A stretch of DNA of 64,000 nt, from NCBI RefSeq assembly GCF_003987145.1, contig NZ_PIPL01000001.1, forward strand, positions 1,922,001 through 1,986,000, in the 5' to 3' direction. Under the pieces are notes generated by a model. It saw only the letters and a list, made by a program, of their open reading frames with translations, searched no databases and was not told where the DNA came from. Both the position numbers and the translations under genes were made by a program. Shown here one piece after another: positions 62,842-64,000 of the stretch (position 1 is its first letter; each line of letters begins with the position of its first letter). Source of the DNA: Aliidiomarina minuta (GTDB taxonomy: Bacteria > Pseudomonadota > Gammaproteobacteria > Enterobacterales > Alteromonadaceae).

Positions 62842-64000
62842 TTATGCACGCACCAACCAGCAGTTACGACCTTTCTTCTTGGCGGCATACAAAATGGTAT
62901 CAGCCCGTTTCAGAAGATCATGAACGGGTTCAGCTGGGCGACGTATAGCGGCACCGAGGCTAATAGTGACTCTCACCACCTTATCAGCCCCGTTTTTACC
63001 ACGTTTCGACTGCCCTTGCTTGCTACTGGTGGGACGTTGCTTTGAACGGATTCTAAGAGGATAGCCAGCCACCCGCTGACGCACCCGCTCCAGCGCCTCT
63101 TCTATCCGCGGCTGGTCATTATGATTAAACACCAGAGTGAATTCTTCGCCACCATAACGATATGCCTTAAAGCCGCTCTCTTTAGCAAAAATAACGCCCA
63201 GTAAGCGCAACACTTGGTCACCAACATCATGCCCATAGGTATCATTAAATTTCTTAAAGTGGTCAACATCGAGCATAACGACCGTACTACGTTTGCCCAG
63301 ACGCCTTAAATGAGCAAGCAGCGCTCGTCGCTGTGGCAGTTGAGTTAATTCATCGATATAAGCCAGGTTCAGCATTTGCGACGCTAACGCCAGCAAGATA
63401 GAGAGACACGCGGCTATCACCACCCATGCCGCAACTTGCGACTGTTGCATGAAAATAATCAACAAGGCAATGCTCAGCCAGCAGGCGAGCTGGCCCCACC
63501 GGGCAGGTTGTCTGGGTGAAATCAGCAGGCAAATAAGCCACACCACAGCTACCAAAGCCATTACGGCTATGACCATAAAACTCAGTGGTGACGTTGGCAA
63601 AACCGGACTCAATAGAAAAGATGGCGCATCTATTGCCTGGTAATAGCTGGGCAAGGGTAGCACCATAAGTAAGGGTGGAAGTGCCCCGGCCAGCGCCAAT
63701 AACAGCATACCCTTAAGACTGAATAATGGTGGTTTATTAATAAGTGCCATAACAATGGCAACTGCGGTACTAACAAGAGGGAGAAAAAAATACAACGCCA
63801 GCATGTGGCTTTCGCTAAGCGGTGACTGCAACGCAGTATTGACGACCCAGTAGCTACTTAATAATAATGCCAGCCAGTACAACTGAGACCACTGCCGCAT
63901 GACAACTGCCAGTAGCCCGACTAAAGCGACACTCAGGTAAACCACCAGTGGGACCGGAATGCTATAAAGCAGCTGATGCTCTGGGAATGCAAGAGCAATA
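62842..64000 (-). CDS. membrane-bound diguanylate cyclase (GGDEF), 5'-truncated by window edge
   Basis: The frame is open to the window end. About seven to eight hydrophobic helices precede a C-terminal GGDEF domain with YGGEEF (active-site form), DVDHFKKFNDTYGHDVGDQVL and the terminal ADTILYAAKKKGRN. It probably makes c-di-GMP. A basic stretch of about 23 residues (Lys/Arg/Ser/Gln, residues just after YPLRI) is inserted before VTISLGAA, where most GGDEF domains have a short loop. The first part of the gene lies outside the window; the GTG at 63945 is not needed as a start. Confidence 0.9.
   Translation of the reverse strand, partial: IALAFPEHQLLYSIPVPLVVYLSVALVGLLAVVMRQWSQLYWLALLLSSYWVVNTALQSPLSESHMLALYFFLPLVSTAVAIVMALINKPPLFSLKGMLLLALAGALPPLLMVLPLPSYYQAIDAPSFLLSPVLPTSPLSFMVIAVMALVAVVWLICLLISPRQPARWGQLACWLSIALLIIFMQQSQVAAWVVIAACLSILLALASQMLNLAYIDELTQLPQRRALLAHLRRLGKRSTVVMLDVDHFKKFNDTYGHDVGDQVLRLLGVIFAKESGFKAYRYGGEEFTLVFNHNDQPRIEEALERVRQRVAGYPLRIRSKQRPTSSKQGQSKRGKNGADKVVRVTISLGAAIRRPAEPVHDLLKRADTILYAAKKKGRNCWLVRA

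Overview
The window looks like chromosomal DNA of a marine gammaproteobacterium, probably in or near the Idiomarinaceae (Alteromonadales). This is inferred from the protein families: many secreted peptidases, TonB receptors, RND pumps, a PhoX phosphatase, Vibrio-like Zrg zinc genes and moderate GC. There are no rRNA or tRNA genes, no CRISPR array, no phage and no intact insertion sequence.

Layout. 0-5.3 kb: a partial secreted alpha/beta hydrolase, a secreted HExxH protein, an ECF sigma factor with a small membrane partner, a divergent periplasmic protein built of GSGD repeats, and a DEDDh exonuclease. 5.5-11.8 kb: a compact seven-gene operon (secreted helical protein, ABC ATPase, FtsX-type permease, LolA-like periplasmic carrier, outer-membrane protein, LytS-type kinase, LytTR regulator), which reads as a self-regulated trans-envelope transport route. 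12-17.6 kb: a membrane protein, a lipoprotein amidase, then an MgtE magnesium locus with an outer-membrane protein and a soluble MgtE-N/CBS protein. The locus is preceded by a strong promoter and a roughly 350-nt structured leader holding a 39-codon upstream ORF. 18-24.1 kb: a MacAB-like exporter (adaptor, ATPase, double-FtsX permease) with two copies of a secreted 169-aa protein, a decayed adaptor remnant, and between them a cysteine-rich secreted peptide whose frame is joined only by a -1 shift on an A7 run.

24.2-33.9 kb: a DPP-IV-like peptidase, an alpha/beta hydrolase that lacks its nucleophile region, an M1-like metallopeptidase, a ZnuD-like TonB receptor with a secreted Fe/Mn superoxide dismutase, and an M3 peptidase. 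33.9-37.8 kb: COG0523 GTPase, Cys-depleted DksA, dihydroorotase and FolE2. 43.5-47.5 kb: DUF1826, ZrgA (DUF2796), DUF3299 and an ABC pair. Four near-identical Zur-box palindromes (28691, 37807, 44254, 45526) tie these three blocks into one zinc-starvation regulon of uptake genes plus replacements for zinc enzymes.

Between and after these lie a LysR/SbtA pair, PhoX, a phospholipase D-like protein, a GntR regulator next to a deletion scar (3' ends of a GguC/AraD1-type gene and of a TonB receptor fused tail to tail), an RND pump, a FIST-PAS-GGDEF-EAL signalling protein, a large unknown membrane protein, DinG, YaiI, ChaC, a TauE-type permease and a membrane GGDEF protein cut by the window end.
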